The notes: a model not told the origin generated them from the sequence alone. A stretch of 64,000 nucleotides of DNA from Liberibacter crescens BT-1 (GCF_000325745.1 NC_019907.1:62001-126000); one strand, 5' to 3'. Positions 8,607 through 18,391 are shown, counted from the stretch's first letter. Program-made: numbers and translations.

Positions 8607-10316
8607 ATGAACGAATTTTCTTTAAATAAAGTTGCTGATAGCTATTATGTGTTAGCAAGAAAATATCGTCCTGTTGATTTTTCAGATATGATGGTTGGTC
8701 AAGAGCCTATGATTAGGACTCTAACTAATGCTTTTGAAACAGGGCGTATAGCACATGCTTATATGTTATCTGGTGTTCGTGGGGTTGGTAAAACTACAAC
8801 TGCTCGGATTATAGCCCGGGCATTAAATTATAAGAACGCTGAGATAGATTTTCCAACAATAACGTTTAAAAGTTTTGGTCAGCATTGCCATGATATTATG
8901 AGAGGGCAGCATGTTGATGTTGTTGAAATAGATGCGGCCTCTCATACAGGTATTGATGATATCCGTGAAATTGTTGAACAAGTTCGATATAGACCTGTAT
9001 TGGCTCGATATAAGGTTTATATTATTGACGAAGTTCATATGCTATCAACAGCAGCATTTAATGGTCTCTTAAAAACTCTGGAAGAGCCACCTCCATATGT
9101 AAAGTTTATATTTGCTACTACGGAAATTCGGAAAGTTCCAATAACGGTGTTATCACGGTGTCAAAGATTTGATTTGCGGCGTATACCTGTAGGTAGTCTT
9201 ATTGAATTATTTACGAAAATCTTGGTGAAGGAATCTATAGAGGCAGAGGCAGAGGCAATCGCAATCATTGCAAGAATGTCTGAAGGATCTGCTCGTGATG
9301 GACTATCTCTTCTTGATCAGGCTATTGCTCAAGGAGAAGGACGTATTGAGGCTCAAAAAGTTCGTTATATGTTAGCGCTTGCTGACCGGAAACGTATTAT
9401 TGATTTATTTGGTTATTTAGTAAAAGGGGATGTTGCTAGTGCTTTACGTGAATTTTCAGAACAATATGAAGCGGGAGTTAATCCTGTAACATTACTTACA
9501 GATCTTGCCGATTTTACACATGTGGTAACACGTTTGAAATATGTGCCAGAAACAGTGAAAGATGATTCGCTTAGTGAGATAGAAAGTTTGTGTGCTATTG
9601 AATATGCTCGTGAAGTTCCTGTTACCCTTCTTTCACATATTTGGCAAATGCTTGTGAAGGGTATTTCTGAGGTGGAAAATTGTATGCGTCCGGTAGGCGC
9701 AACTGAAATGGTTTTAATTAGATTGGCTTATGCAGCAGCTTATTTACCTTCACCAGAGGAAGTAGTTCGTCTTATTTTGAAGGATAAAGAAGGAAAAAAA
9801 CCGGAAAAGGATATTATTTTTGCATCTTCAGATTCATCTGATGTCAATCATCATCAAGTTTCTGTTAAAATTGAAGAGAAAAATAATATCGATTCATATA
9901 AAGATAATAAGGTATTGAATTTACATGATACACTTAAGAATGATGTTAAGACTAAAGTTTCTTCAGTGGAAGAAATTTTAGACTTGTGTGAAAAAAATAA
10001 TGATTTTAAAATAAAGACTCTAATACAGGAGTTTTTGCGTGTTGTGCGTTTAAAACCAGGACAGTTAGAAGTATATCTTGCTGAAGGAGCTCCTTCAGCT
10101 TTTTTACATCAGTTAGCTATAAAGCTTAAAGATTGGACTGGAATGCAGTGGACTATAAATTTAGCTTCGAAAGAAGAGAATTCTGTAAAGAAAGTTACAG
10201 AAACATCAAAGGATATTATATTTAAAAATATGCAGAAAGATCCAGATGTATTAGCAGCTGTTGAATGTTTTCCTGGTGCAAAGGTTTCTGATATATATAT
10301 GGATGATGATCCATAA
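8607..10316 (+). CDS. dnaX: DNA polymerase III subunit gamma/tau
   Basis: DnaX is the clamp-loader ATPase of the replicative polymerase. Visible motifs are Walker A (GVRGVGKTTTA), Walker B/DEVH (YIIDEVHMLS), the sensor region (ATTEIRKVPITVLSRCQRFDL) and SARDGLSLLDQAI. The C-terminal tau part is poorly conserved and Lys/Glu-rich. The four-Cys zinc module is mostly lost, as in other alphaproteobacteria. The start is uncertain between ATG 8607 (569 residues) and TTG 8598 (572), which is nearer a weak TAGAG. An A7 run at 9793-9799 lies at the domain III/tau boundary. Confidence 0.95.
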   Translation: MNEFSLNKVADSYYVLARKYRPVDFSDMMVGQEPMIRTLTNAFETGRIAHAYMLSGVRGVGKTTTARIIARALNYKNAEIDFPTITFKSFGQHCHDIMRGQHVDVVEIDAASHTGIDDIREIVEQVRYRPVLARYKVYIIDEVHMLSTAAFNGLLKTLEEPPPYVKFIFATTEIRKVPITVLSRCQRFDLRRIPVGSLIELFTKILVKESIEAEAEAIAIIARMSEGSARDGLSLLDQAIAQGEGRIEAQKVRYMLALADRKRIIDLFGYLVKGDVASALREFSEQYEAGVNPVTLLTDLADFTHVVTRLKYVPETVKDDSLSEIESLCAIEYAREVPVTLLSHIWQMLVKGISEVENCMRPVGATEMVLIRLAYAAAYLPSPEEVVRLILKDKEGKKPEKDIIFASSDSSDVNHHQVSVKIEEKNNIDSYKDNKVLNLHDTLKNDVKTKVSSVEEILDLCEKNNDFKIKTLIQEFLRVVRLKPGQLEVYLAEGAPSAFLHQLAIKLKDWTGMQWTINLASKEENSVKKVTETSKDIIFKNMQKDPDVLAAVECFPGAKVSDIYMDDDP

Positions 10317-10391
10317 AAAATAGATTCAGCATCTAGAGGGTATGTTTTATAAAAAATATAGTTGTAAATTGTTAATGAGGTAAGATTATTT

Positions 10392-10715
10392 ATGAATAAT
10401 ATTATGAATATGATGGGAAAAGTAAAAGAACTCCAAGAAAAGATGGAGAAAATACAAGAGGATATCGTAAAAATTGAAGAGGAAGGTGTCTCTGGAGGTG
10501 GTTTAGTTCATGTACGTTTAAATGGTAAGAATGAACTTTTGGGTCTAAAGATTGATTCATCTTTATGTAAAAAAGAGGAAATTGAAATATTAGAAGATCT
10601 TATTATTGCAGCTCATAAGGATGCCAAGAAAAAAATTGAAGCACGTATGTTAGAAAAAACGCGTGGAGTTACTGATGGGCTATCACTTCCTCCTGGATTT
10701 AAGCTTCCCTTATAA
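10392..10715 (+). CDS. ybaB: YbaB/EbfC nucleoid-associated protein
   Basis: This small DNA-binding protein of the YbaB/EbfC family (107 residues) starts with a methionine/lysine-rich helix ([18 protein letters not shown]), contains [12 protein letters not shown], and ends with the conserved [11 protein letters not shown]. The dnaX-ybaB-recR order is conserved widely in bacteria. It lies 75 bases after dnaX. Confidence 0.93.
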   Translation: MNNIMNMMGKVKELQEKMEKIQEDIVKIEEEGVSGGGLVHVRLNGKNELLGLKIDSSLCKKEEIEILEDLIIAAHKDAKKKIEARMLEKTRGVTDGLSLPPGFKLPL

Positions 10716-10910
10716 AAATATATAGATCCTAACTATGGGCATTTAGTTGGTGCATTAATTTAATGGTGAGTTATCACAAAGTTATTATTTAGTTGGGGGA
10801 TTTATAGCTTTAAGATAATATACATCAGAGCATTCAATCTCTCTGTTCCAGTGAGAACATTTATAAGTTTATTTCCCCTCATATTTTTTCTTTTTAGATT
10901 AAAGTTTGGA

Positions 10911-11516
10911 ATGTCAAAAAAAGTAACTGGACCAGAAATTGAAAAGCTTATCCAGCTTTTAGCCAGAATATCAGGGTTAGGACCTCGGTCTGCTCGACGG
11001 GCAGCTCTACATCTTGTAAAAAAAAAGAATCAATTATTGGGGCCATTATCTCAAGCTATGGTTGAAGCATATGAAAAAGTTTGCGTATGTTCTCAGTGCG
11101 GTAATATAGATACAGTTGATCCTTGTACAATTTGTACAGATAAAAAACGTGATCATTCAGTTATTATTGTAATTGAAGATGTTGCGGATTTATGGGCATT
11201 AGAGCGTTCTGGTGCAATGAATGCATTGTATCACGTTATTGGAGGAACTCTTTCTCCGCTTGATGGGATTGGTCCAGAAACACTTAATATTCAATCCCTT
11301 ATAACAAGACTAAAAACAAATCAAGTACATGAACTAATTATAGCTATTAATGCTACCATTGAGGGACAAACTACAGCTCATTATATTATTGATCAGCTTA
11401 ATTCTTTTGATATTAAGATTACACGCTTAGCGCACGGCATTCCGGTTGGCAGTGAATTAGATTACCTTGATGAAGGTACACTAATCGCTGCAGTACAAGC
11501 ACGCACTGCTGTATAA
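10911..11516 (+). CDS. recR: Recombination protein RecR
   Basis: RecR forms a clamp that acts with RecF/RecO to load RecA. The ATG at 10911 ([13 protein letters not shown]) gives 201 residues, exactly the family size; an upstream in-frame start would add 20 hydrophobic residues not seen in the family. It shows a helix-hairpin-helix ([16 protein letters not shown]), a four-cysteine zinc finger ([18 protein letters not shown]) and a Toprim domain ([15 protein letters not shown]). An in-frame A9 run at 11018-11026 is intact. Confidence 0.95.
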   Translation: MSKKVTGPEIEKLIQLLARISGLGPRSARRAALHLVKKKNQLLGPLSQAMVEAYEKVCVCSQCGNIDTVDPCTICTDKKRDHSVIIVIEDVADLWALERSGAMNALYHVIGGTLSPLDGIGPETLNIQSLITRLKTNQVHELIIAINATIEGQTTAHYIIDQLNSFDIKITRLAHGIPVGSELDYLDEGTLIAAVQARTAV

Positions 11517-11638
11517 GTGTAATTGATATCAATAAAAATCATGTCCATAGAAGTAAATTAAAATTATCAGTTAAAGGTATTTTTCAGATTTTTCTCTTTT
11601 TACAGTACTCTGTGTTTACGTTCAGAAAGTGTTATGTT

Positions 11639-13066
11639 CTAGATTGAAATAACTTTTCCAGGATTCATAATTCCAACGGGATCAAGTGCTCTTTTTATTT
11701 TTTTCATGATTGTAATTTTTGTTTTTGAAGATATTTTCTCAAGATAATCTCTTTTAAGCTGTCCTATCCCGTGTTCAGCTGCAATTGATCCATTATATGA
11801 TAAAACAATAGAATGAACAAGATTACTGATTTTATCCCAATGTTCTGTAAATTGGTCTTCGCTTGCATTAAGAGGAGGAAAGATGTTAAAGTGAATATTT
11901 CCATCACCAAGATGTCCGAAGCAGCATATGCGTGCCTCCGGAAAGGTAGAAAGAATTTTTTTTTCTGCTTCGAGCAAAAAGTAAGGTATCTTGTCTAAAG
12001 GTACAGAGATGTCATGTTTAATAGATTTTCCTTCCTGACTTTGAGCTAAGGAGATTTTCTTTCGGATATTCCATATTTTATTAGCTTCTTCTTCAGAGGA
12101 TGCTAATTTTGCTTCAAGAATAATATTCCTTGAAATACTTTCATTCAGTATTTCAGTGATTATTTGATAAGCTCGAATTTCGCTTTCTGTGGAAGCAATA
12201 TCAATGAGAATATACCAAGGGTGTGAGTTTTTTAAAGGAGCTGGGAGCTTATTATCTGTATGTTTGATAATGAATTGTATTGCGGAAAGAGCAATAAATT
12301 CAAAGCTTTTTAGAGTATTATCTGCTATAGATCTAGAAAGTTGTAAAACTTGTAATGCATCTTTGGGAGAAGATACAGCAGCTAGCGCTACTTGATGTCC
12401 GATAGGATTCGGAAACAGTTTTAGTATTGCGCCGGTTATTACTCCGAGAGTACCTTCTGAACCAATAAATAAGTCACGCAAATCATAGCCACTGTTATCT
12501 TTCACGAGCTTATACATACCATCCCATATTTCACCGTTAGGAAGGACAACTTCTAGACCTAAACACAGTTGTCTCATATTTCCATAAGCCAATACAGAAA
12601 CTCCTCCTGCATTAGTTGCTATATTACCTCCAATCTGGCAGGATTCTTCTGAAGGGAGAGAAAGGGGAAAAAGCCTGTTATTATCTTTTGCTATTTTCTG
12701 GATATCAGCAAGTTTGCAACCGGCATCAACAGAAATGGTGTTTCCTATTGAATCAATCTCTCGAATGTGGTTCATGAGTTCCAATGAGAGAACGATGTCA
12801 TTTTCTCCTTGTCGTGGGGTTTGTCCACCCACTAGTCCAGTATTTCCTCCTTGTGGAGTAATTGTAGTTTTTGTTGCGTTTGCAAGTTGTAGAATTCTGG
12901 ATACTTCCTGGGTGCAGGAAGGAAGGAGCACTAAAGGAGAACTGCCATTATAACGGCCTCTATATTCAGTGAGATATGGAGAAATAGCTGTTGGCTGATG
13001 TAATGCTCTGGATTCCCCAACAATTGCTGTAAATTTTTTTAGGAGATCATCAGGAAGAGTTTTCAT
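11639..13066 (-). CDS. FAD-linked D-2-hydroxyacid dehydrogenase (GlcD/D2HGDH type)
   Basis: This 475-residue flavoenzyme has an N-terminal FAD-binding domain (PQGGNTGLVGGQTP, then IGGNIATNAGG and GSEGTLGVITGAILKL) and a C-terminal FAD-oxidase domain (CFGHLGDGNIHFN, AAEHGIGQLKRDYL, DPVGIMNPGKVI). The family oxidises D-lactate, glycolate or D-2-hydroxyglutarate, passing electrons to a quinone or an electron-transfer flavoprotein. The substrate cannot be set from sequence. It lies 24 bases downstream of tsaC on the same strand. Confidence 0.88.
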   Translation of the reverse strand: MKTLPDDLLKKFTAIVGESRALHQPTAISPYLTEYRGRYNGSSPLVLLPSCTQEVSRILQLANATKTTITPQGGNTGLVGGQTPRQGENDIVLSLELMNHIREIDSIGNTISVDAGCKLADIQKIAKDNNRLFPLSLPSEESCQIGGNIATNAGGVSVLAYGNMRQLCLGLEVVLPNGEIWDGMYKLVKDNSGYDLRDLFIGSEGTLGVITGAILKLFPNPIGHQVALAAVSSPKDALQVLQLSRSIADNTLKSFEFIALSAIQFIIKHTDNKLPAPLKNSHPWYILIDIASTESEIRAYQIITEILNESISRNIILEAKLASSEEEANKIWNIRKKISLAQSQEGKSIKHDISVPLDKIPYFLLEAEKKILSTFPEARICCFGHLGDGNIHFNIFPPLNASEDQFTEHWDKISNLVHSIVLSYNGSIAAEHGIGQLKRDYLEKISSKTKITIMKKIKRALDPVGIMNPGKVISI

Positions 13067-13090
13067 ATGTTTTTTCCTAAAAGGATTAAA

Positions 13091-14071
13091 TTAATTACGA
13101 GGAGCAGCTGCTCTAGTAAGCCTGTCGTTGATTGCCTCTCCAATTCCATGATTGGGTATTTTGGTGAAAGCAATAGAAGAAACACCAGTATCATCAGCTA
13201 TTTTCATGTACGCAAAAAGATTGGCTGCTGCTTCTTTTAAATTTCCAGAAACACTTAAGTCAAGAATAAGGGAGGCGTTTTCTATATTTCGTATAGACAT
13301 ATTTTTAAATCGGATCAAAGCTTCCCCAGGATTAACATGGGTGGCTTCAAGCCTTACTAAGGCTCGCGGGGCATAATGTGATTTTAAAGTTCCTGGCGAT
13401 TCTATTTTTGATATGTCACTGATGGAGAGATACGCTCGATCTATTTTCGTTTCAGAGATATCTTCAATTTTTTCAGCTTCCAATCCACCAGGGCGTAACA
13501 TTTGTAATTGTCCGTCAAGTTTAACTTTAATAATTGTTGATTCCAATCCTATTTTTGAATTTCCACCGTCAAGAATAAGGGGAACATTGTCTCCAAAGGT
13601 TGCCTGGATATCCTTTGCACAAGTTAGACTTATTCTTCCAGAAAGATTAGCAGAAGGGATAGTTAATGGGTAATTATAGGCAAGAATAAGTTTGTTAGAA
13701 AAGCCACATGGAACTCGGATACAAATTGTTTTGAGATTGGCAGTTGCTAAAGGATGAATAGTGTTGTGAGAAGATAAAGGCAAATTCAGTGTTAAAGGTC
13801 CTGGCCAGAATGCTTTTGCCAAACGCAACGAAACTGGGTCAAAGTTTACATATTTGCAAGCCATAGATATGTCTGCTACATGGCATATCAAAGGATTGAA
13901 GAGGGGCCTTTTTTTAATTTCATAAAGACGACGAATAGCAAGAGGGTTTCTTGAGTCAACTGCTAGCCCGTAAACAGTTTCAGTTGGAATAGCAATAGGT
14001 ATTCCAGCTTCTAAAAACTCACAGGCGATTTTGATAGCATTGGCATCAGTGATAGATAGAATTTTCACCAT
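13091..14071 (-). CDS. tsaC: L-threonylcarbamoyladenylate synthase (TsaC2/Sua5)
   Basis: This enzyme makes threonylcarbamoyl-AMP from threonine, bicarbonate and ATP for the t6A37 modification of ANN-decoding tRNAs. The 326-residue form has the YrdC domain (IPTETVYGLAVDSRNPLAIRR, KKRPLFNPLICHV, TIPSANLSGR, STIIKV) plus a C-terminal Sua5 domain (GTLKSHYAPRA linker). The two-domain form is usual in rhizobia. It probably shares a transcript with the flavoenzyme after it. Confidence 0.93.
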   Translation of the reverse strand: MVKILSITDANAIKIACEFLEAGIPIAIPTETVYGLAVDSRNPLAIRRLYEIKKRPLFNPLICHVADISMACKYVNFDPVSLRLAKAFWPGPLTLNLPLSSHNTIHPLATANLKTICIRVPCGFSNKLILAYNYPLTIPSANLSGRISLTCAKDIQATFGDNVPLILDGGNSKIGLESTIIKVKLDGQLQMLRPGGLEAEKIEDISETKIDRAYLSISDISKIESPGTLKSHYAPRALVRLEATHVNPGEALIRFKNMSIRNIENASLILDLSVSGNLKEAAANLFAYMKIADDTGVSSIAFTKIPNHGIGEAINDRLTRAAAPRN

Positions 14072-14131
14072 AAAATTGGTCCATAAATTTTAACACAATT
14101 TATATGTGTTTTTTCAAGTCAGAGATTTTAT

Positions 14132-14563
14132 TTATTGGGTTTTCTGGATATGTATCGTGTACGGAACTCCTAGCCCTCGTCTACGATTCACTTTAGGGTA
14201 ATAGACTCTGAGTAAAAGGGTTTTTTCTGTATCTGAATTCAGAACGTAATCATTACCATCAATATCTGAAGAATAGATAGCTTCTATATTATCATCTTGT
14301 AATAAATCAAACATGGCAAGGTTAGAAAAATGCGATCTTGATGAGAAGATAATTTTAAGATGTTCTCCTTTTTTTACAGGTAAAAGATAAACAATCCCTT
14401 TTCCTATACGAGTCCATCCATGTAAAACAATATCTTTAGAAACAGAATTAAGTACCTTCAGTTTTTCTCCAGGGTAAAGGTTTACTTTTTGATTTGCATA
14501 TATTGGTACAATGAATAAGGAATTCCAAAAAAACGCTGTACAAAATATATACATTAATTTCAT
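14132..14563 (-). CDS. Small secreted protein of unknown function
   Basis: The ATG at 14563 gives 143 residues starting with a classic Sec signal peptide (MKLMYIFCTAFFWNSLF then IYANQ; cleavage likely after AYA-like YAN region). An upstream TTG would place 20 residues before the signal and is less likely. The mature part is beta-rich (KGIVYLLPVKKGEHLKIIF, TLLLRVYYPKVN) with no family I recognise. Small Sec-exported proteins in this lineage are candidate host-interaction factors, but nothing here proves that. Confidence 0.55.
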   Translation of the reverse strand: MKLMYIFCTAFFWNSLFIVPIYANQKVNLYPGEKLKVLNSVSKDIVLHGWTRIGKGIVYLLPVKKGEHLKIIFSSRSHFSNLAMFDLLQDDNIEAIYSSDIDGNDYVLNSDTEKTLLLRVYYPKVNRRRGLGVPYTIHIQKTQ

Positions 14564-15060
14564 GGTTACACAACAAAGTCTAAATGTTTTATAAGCAGTC
14601 TTTAAAGATAATTGTAAAGCCAATAACTTATAATAATCATAACATGATCACTTTAATAAAACCAGCTGTATTCTTTTAGGAATTTCTTAATTAAGAAGAT
14701 TTCTATTAAAATTTTTTGTAAATTTCTTAAAGTCATGTAATTACAGTATTTCTCTCAATATGAGAGCTTAGCTTTTAGACTTAATGCATTTAAGTCAATT
14801 TTTAATTAAACGTCAAGAAGAGTATTATTCTTTCAGGAGCAGTTTGATCATGAGACCTTTAAATCTCTTGAGATTAGGATAATAGTATTTTGTATCTTGT
14901 GTATTCTTAAGAGTTTTTTGTTAAGGAATATTTGTTACGATAAAGCCATGGTTTTTAGCTAGTAAATGATGGAAATAACGCTTTTCTTTGCTAAGAGATC
15001 ATTTTCTCAATCGCTAAGGTGGGGCTGCTTTACAAGAATATAAGTTATAATCCATAAACA
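14564..15060. other. Long AT-rich gap, no gene seen
   Basis: About 500 bases between the secreted unknown and the end of metB, both on the minus strand. I see only short interrupted frames and minor inverted repeats such as GAGACCTTTAAATCTC near 14855. It may be decayed sequence, but no ancestor can be recognised. Confidence 0.4.
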
Positions 15061-16227
15061 CTACTCTAGTGTTTTTAGAGCTTCGGTAAGTCCGTCTTCA
15101 AGGTCTTTTTTAAGGTCTGTGATAGCTTCTAGACCTATTGAAAGTCTGAGGAGTTGATCACTGATACCTGCTTTTTTGCGTACTTCTGCACCCATCGCTG
15201 AATGAGTCATGCTTGCTGGATGTGTTATTAAACTTTCGACTCCTCCTAAAGATTCAGCGAGAGAGAATAGCTTCAAGCTTTTAAGAAATGCCTTAACAGT
15301 TGTTTCATCACCAAACAGTTCGAAACTGAATATAGCACCAAAACCGGATTGCTGCTTTAATGCTATTTCATGGCCAGGGTGTTTTTTTAATCCTGGCCAA
15401 TAGAGGTGTTTAACGGCAGGATGTTCGTTAAGAAAGTTAATCAAAACTTCTGTGTTTTCTTGATGTACTCGGAACCTTGGTCCCAATGTTCGGAGTCCTC
15501 GCATAACAAGATAACTATCAAAGGCACTGCCAGTAAAACCAATACAGTTTGCCCACCATTTTAATTGATTCCCTAATTCGACATCACGTGTGATTACCGC
15601 GCCTCCTATAACATCGCTATGACCATTGATATATTTTGTTGTTGAATGAACAACAATATCAGCCCCAAGCTCAAGAGGACGCTGTAATATAGGAGATAAA
15701 AATGTATTATCTACAACACATATTGCTCCATTTTCATGGGCTATTTGAGCTATATGCCGGATATCTATAATGCGTAGCAAAGGATTGGATGGAGTTTCAA
15801 TCCAAATTAAGGCAGGTTTGTAAGAAAAAGCTTTATTTACAGTAGAGGGATCTGTAAAATCAATGAAATGAACATTATAACGCCCCTTACGTGACCATGC
15901 ATCAAGCAGACGCCATGTCCCTCCGTAACAATCGTGTCCGGATAAAATTGTTCCCCCGTCCGGTATAAGTTCAAGAACAAGTCCTAAAGCAGCCATGCCG
16001 CTGGAAGTGATTATACAGCTTGATCCACCTTCCATTTTTGCAAGTGTATCTCCCAAGAGATCTCTAGTTGGATTTTTGCCACGGGAATAATCATAAGGAC
16101 CTGGTTGACCTATATCTTTATAGAGGTAATTTGTAGATAAATAGAGAGGAGGTATAACTGAATGAAATTGCGTATCAGATTCTATTCCTGCGTGAACAGC
16201 TTGGGTTGTAATATCAAATTTACACAT
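15061..16227 (-). CDS. metB: Cystathionine gamma-synthase (MetB-like)
   Basis: A PLP-dependent Cys/Met metabolism enzyme of 388 residues. It has the YDYSRGKNPTRDLL segment, the PLP lysine in VHSTTKYINGHSD, the GFTGSAFDSYLVMRGLRTL segment and SLAESLGGVESLITHPASMTH. The last two resemble cystathionine gamma-synthase more than the GYSWGG-type beta-lyase. It would join an acylhomoserine and cysteine in methionine synthesis. Beta- or gamma-lyase activity cannot be excluded. I saw no SAM-II riboswitch core upstream. Confidence 0.82.
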   Translation of the reverse strand: MCKFDITTQAVHAGIESDTQFHSVIPPLYLSTNYLYKDIGQPGPYDYSRGKNPTRDLLGDTLAKMEGGSSCIITSSGMAALGLVLELIPDGGTILSGHDCYGGTWRLLDAWSRKGRYNVHFIDFTDPSTVNKAFSYKPALIWIETPSNPLLRIIDIRHIAQIAHENGAICVVDNTFLSPILQRPLELGADIVVHSTTKYINGHSDVIGGAVITRDVELGNQLKWWANCIGFTGSAFDSYLVMRGLRTLGPRFRVHQENTEVLINFLNEHPAVKHLYWPGLKKHPGHEIALKQQSGFGAIFSFELFGDETTVKAFLKSLKLFSLAESLGGVESLITHPASMTHSAMGAEVRKKAGISDQLLRLSIGLEAITDLKKDLEDGLTEALKTLE

Positions 16228-16426
16228 AAATAACTTTCTAATTTTTTAAAATAATAATTATAATATGGCGCTAAAAACTGTTCACTGAATAGTTTCTATT
16301 AAAGCCATTAAAACTTTAACATAAGGGATATAATTTGTTTTTTTATAGGATCATTTTTTAAGATTTTTGTAAAATGTAATTGCATAAACATCTTCGATAC
16401 ATGTAATAGAATCCTTAAATAAACCT

Positions 16427-16957
16427 TTATGGGAGTAGGTTTTTATCTGATAAAACTTTAAACCGCCAAAGATTTTCTGTTCCTTTTTTTATCCCAATTC
16501 TAGGAGTTCGAATGTATTCAGGTTTTTTTTCAGTATTATAAACACAAAAATCATGATTGTTTGTTAAATCACAAGAATTATTAACTTTTGAAATATCTAG
16601 ATGCTTGCATAATTTTCCTGGTCCATTTATTTTAAGATTGTAGGGTTTGATTAAATATATTCCTCTGATTAATACTGCAGCAGGAAACCCTTCTTTTTCT
16701 GTAACAATATTGAGACAATAATACATTCCGTAAATAAAATAAACATATGAAAATCCAGGAAGGCCAAACATAACAGAAGTTCTAGGAGTATAACCTTTTG
16801 CAGCATGGCAAGCAGGATCGTCTTGTCCTATATACGCTTCAACTTCAGTAATAAAGCCTTGATAGTGATAAAACTTTAATATCTTTCCTAAGAGATGTTC
16901 TGCAACATACAGTGTATCATTTTCATAGAAATTTCTAGGTAAAATATGATATGTCAT
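16427..16957 (-). CDS. 3-methyladenine DNA glycosylase (AAG/MPG family)
   Basis: This base-excision enzyme removes alkylated purines. It carries the family core: LLGKIL, the catalytic Glu in [17 protein letters not shown], then [36 protein letters not shown] and a C-terminal PRIGI. The ATG at 16957 ([11 protein letters not shown]) gives 176 residues, close to the bacterial norm. A start at 17068 would add a hydrophobic 37-residue extension not found in the family. It is a single gene, upstream of which lies tRNA-Arg on the same strand. Confidence 0.88.
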   Translation of the reverse strand: MTYHILPRNFYENDTLYVAEHLLGKILKFYHYQGFITEVEAYIGQDDPACHAAKGYTPRTSVMFGLPGFSYVYFIYGMYYCLNIVTEKEGFPAAVLIRGIYLIKPYNLKINGPGKLCKHLDISKVNNSCDLTNNHDFCVYNTEKKPEYIRTPRIGIKKGTENLWRFKVLSDKNLLP

Positions 16958-17189
16958 TGTTATATGCACTGAAATTAAAATGATATACCATGGATTGATA
17001 CTTTTTAAAAAGCTTGAGAGCGCTATTTCTTGAAATCCTTTATTAAAAAATATAAAGACTTTTTTCAAAAGTTTTCAGAGAATTTTTTTCTAAACCTACA
17101 ATTTATTGTTTCTGGAGCGGTAGTTTTCTTTCTCAATTTATTCCCAAAGGGAAAAAATATTTTTGCAAACTTATTTTGTCTAGATGTTG

Positions 17190-17266
17190 TGGCGCACCCG
17201 ACAGGATTCGAACCTGTGACCTTTGGAATCGGAATCCAACACTCTATCCAGCTGAGCTACGGGTGC
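17190..17266 (-). tRNA. tRNA-Arg (anticodon CCG)
   Basis: On the minus strand the sequence folds as a cloverleaf: acceptor GCACCCG/CGGGTGC, a D-arm starting GCTCAGCTGG, anticodon stem TTGGA/TCCAA with loop TTCCGAT (anticodon CCG, reading CGG), and T-loop TTCGAAT. The discriminator is G and the CCA end is encoded (17190-17192 on the plus strand). Confidence 0.95.
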
Positions 17267-17585
17267 TGATTCTTATAAATAGAAAAATATTTTTTGATTT
17301 ATTAGACTAAGTTTCTTTATTCTTCAATACATGAATCGGTATAAGCTTTCCTTTTACAATAAGTTAACTTCATATAATTGCCATATATAAACTGTCTATA
17401 AGATATTCTATTAATATAAGAGAAAATAATTTTAAAAACTATCAGACGAGTTTTTCATAATAAAATAAAGGTCATGAAGTCAGTTAGTAAATTTTGTGTT
17501 ATTCATTTTAAATTCAGGATTGGTTTAGTACAAGCATTCTATGCGTGATGTTCTAGAAGGTATCTAGAAGTAATAGGAGGATATC
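17267..17585. other. Intergenic region between tRNA-Arg and BA14K gene
   Basis: AT-rich, divergent spacer that should hold promoters for both flanking genes. I see no coding frame and no clear structured element. The only firm signal is the AGGAGG ribosome site at 17575-17580. Confidence 0.5.
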
Positions 17586-18026
17586 ATGAAGAAGACATTT
17601 AAAAAATCTCTTGTCGTTCTTTTAGGGATAACATTGAGTCTTCAAACTTCATTTTTGCAAGTTCAAGCGCATGACTGGAGAGCATATCATTGGGGACCAC
17701 CTCCTCCTCCGCGACCGTGGGGACCTCCTCCTCCTCCTAGGTGGCATCATCATCATCACAATAATGATGCTCTTGTTGGTGGAATTGTTGGTTTTGCAAC
17801 AGGTATGGTAGTGGGTGGAATGATATCTGATCGTCCACCACCGCCACCACCTCGTAGAGTTTATGTTTACGAGCAACCACAACCACCAATAATTGTATAT
17901 AGAAATCGTTTAACTCCTTGGACTGATGAGTGGCGTATGTATTGTTACAGGAGATACAATTCATTTAATGAAAATACTGGTACCTATATTGATTATAATG
18001 GAGAAGAGCGTTTTTGTACTAATTAA
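17586..18026 (+). CDS. BA14K-family secreted Pro/His-rich protein
   Basis: A 146-residue protein with a signal peptide (MKKTFKKSLVVLLGITLSL, ending VQAHD), then proline runs (GPPPPPRPWGPPPPP), a His5 stretch, a glycine-rich hydrophobic segment (LVGGIVGFATGMVVGGMI), another proline-rich part, and a C-terminal WRMYCYRRYNSFNENTG-Y-GEERFC motif. That tail matches BA14K proteins, immunoreactive small exported proteins of Brucella and rhizobia. A perfect AGGAGG lies 5 bases before the ATG, so expression may be high. The two terminal cysteines could form a disulfide. The molecular function is unknown. Confidence 0.85.
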   Translation: MKKTFKKSLVVLLGITLSLQTSFLQVQAHDWRAYHWGPPPPPRPWGPPPPPRWHHHHHNNDALVGGIVGFATGMVVGGMISDRPPPPPPRRVYVYEQPQPPIIVYRNRLTPWTDEWRMYCYRRYNSFNENTGTYIDYNGEERFCTN

Positions 18027-18391
18027 TGAGAGGAAATATTATTATCCGTTTCTTTTGGATTGAGTAATTTGAGGTATATAGTTCATTTTTATGAGTTATA
18101 TGGCTGTTTTGTGAGACTAGAAGATAGAATAAAACGTTTCAGCAAAATCCAGAGTATTATTGAGGGTATTTCGCAACGTATGCTGGCTCGCACGTTGTGC
18201 AGCCGAGCGTGGTTCTTCTCAATGTTTTTATATACGCACCTCTTTAGGTCTAATGCTTTTCATTCGATTGAGAAACTTGACCGAATGCGCAAAAAATTAT
18301 AAATTTTTGTAATTGATTTGTTTCAGAGATGGAATTTGCAGTATTGATACTGACTTCATGGGGTAGAAGACTTTTCTAAGGAGTTTTTAAA
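18027..18391. other. Gap with a GC-richer foldable island
   Basis: No credible gene. A weak TTG frame (18060-18302) has no homology I can recognise. Within it, 18159-18223 is richer in GC and can fold: ATTGAG (18159-18164) with CTCAAT (18218-18223), and inside that CAACGT (18174-18179) with ACGTTG (18192-18197). A GTTTTT follows the outer arm. It may be a BA14K terminator or a small RNA. Confidence 0.3.

Noticed and set aside
16228-16426. SAM-II riboswitch before metB
   Set aside because: No matching core or pseudoknot arms seen in the leader.
17030-17269. Frame across the tRNA-Arg region
   Set aside because: It is antisense to tRNA-Arg and to the upstream part of the glycosylase frame; its C-terminal residues are translated tRNA sequence.
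18060-18302. 80-codon frame with TTG start after the BA14K gene
   Set aside because: No ribosome site and no family; the GC-richer part is better explained by RNA structure.
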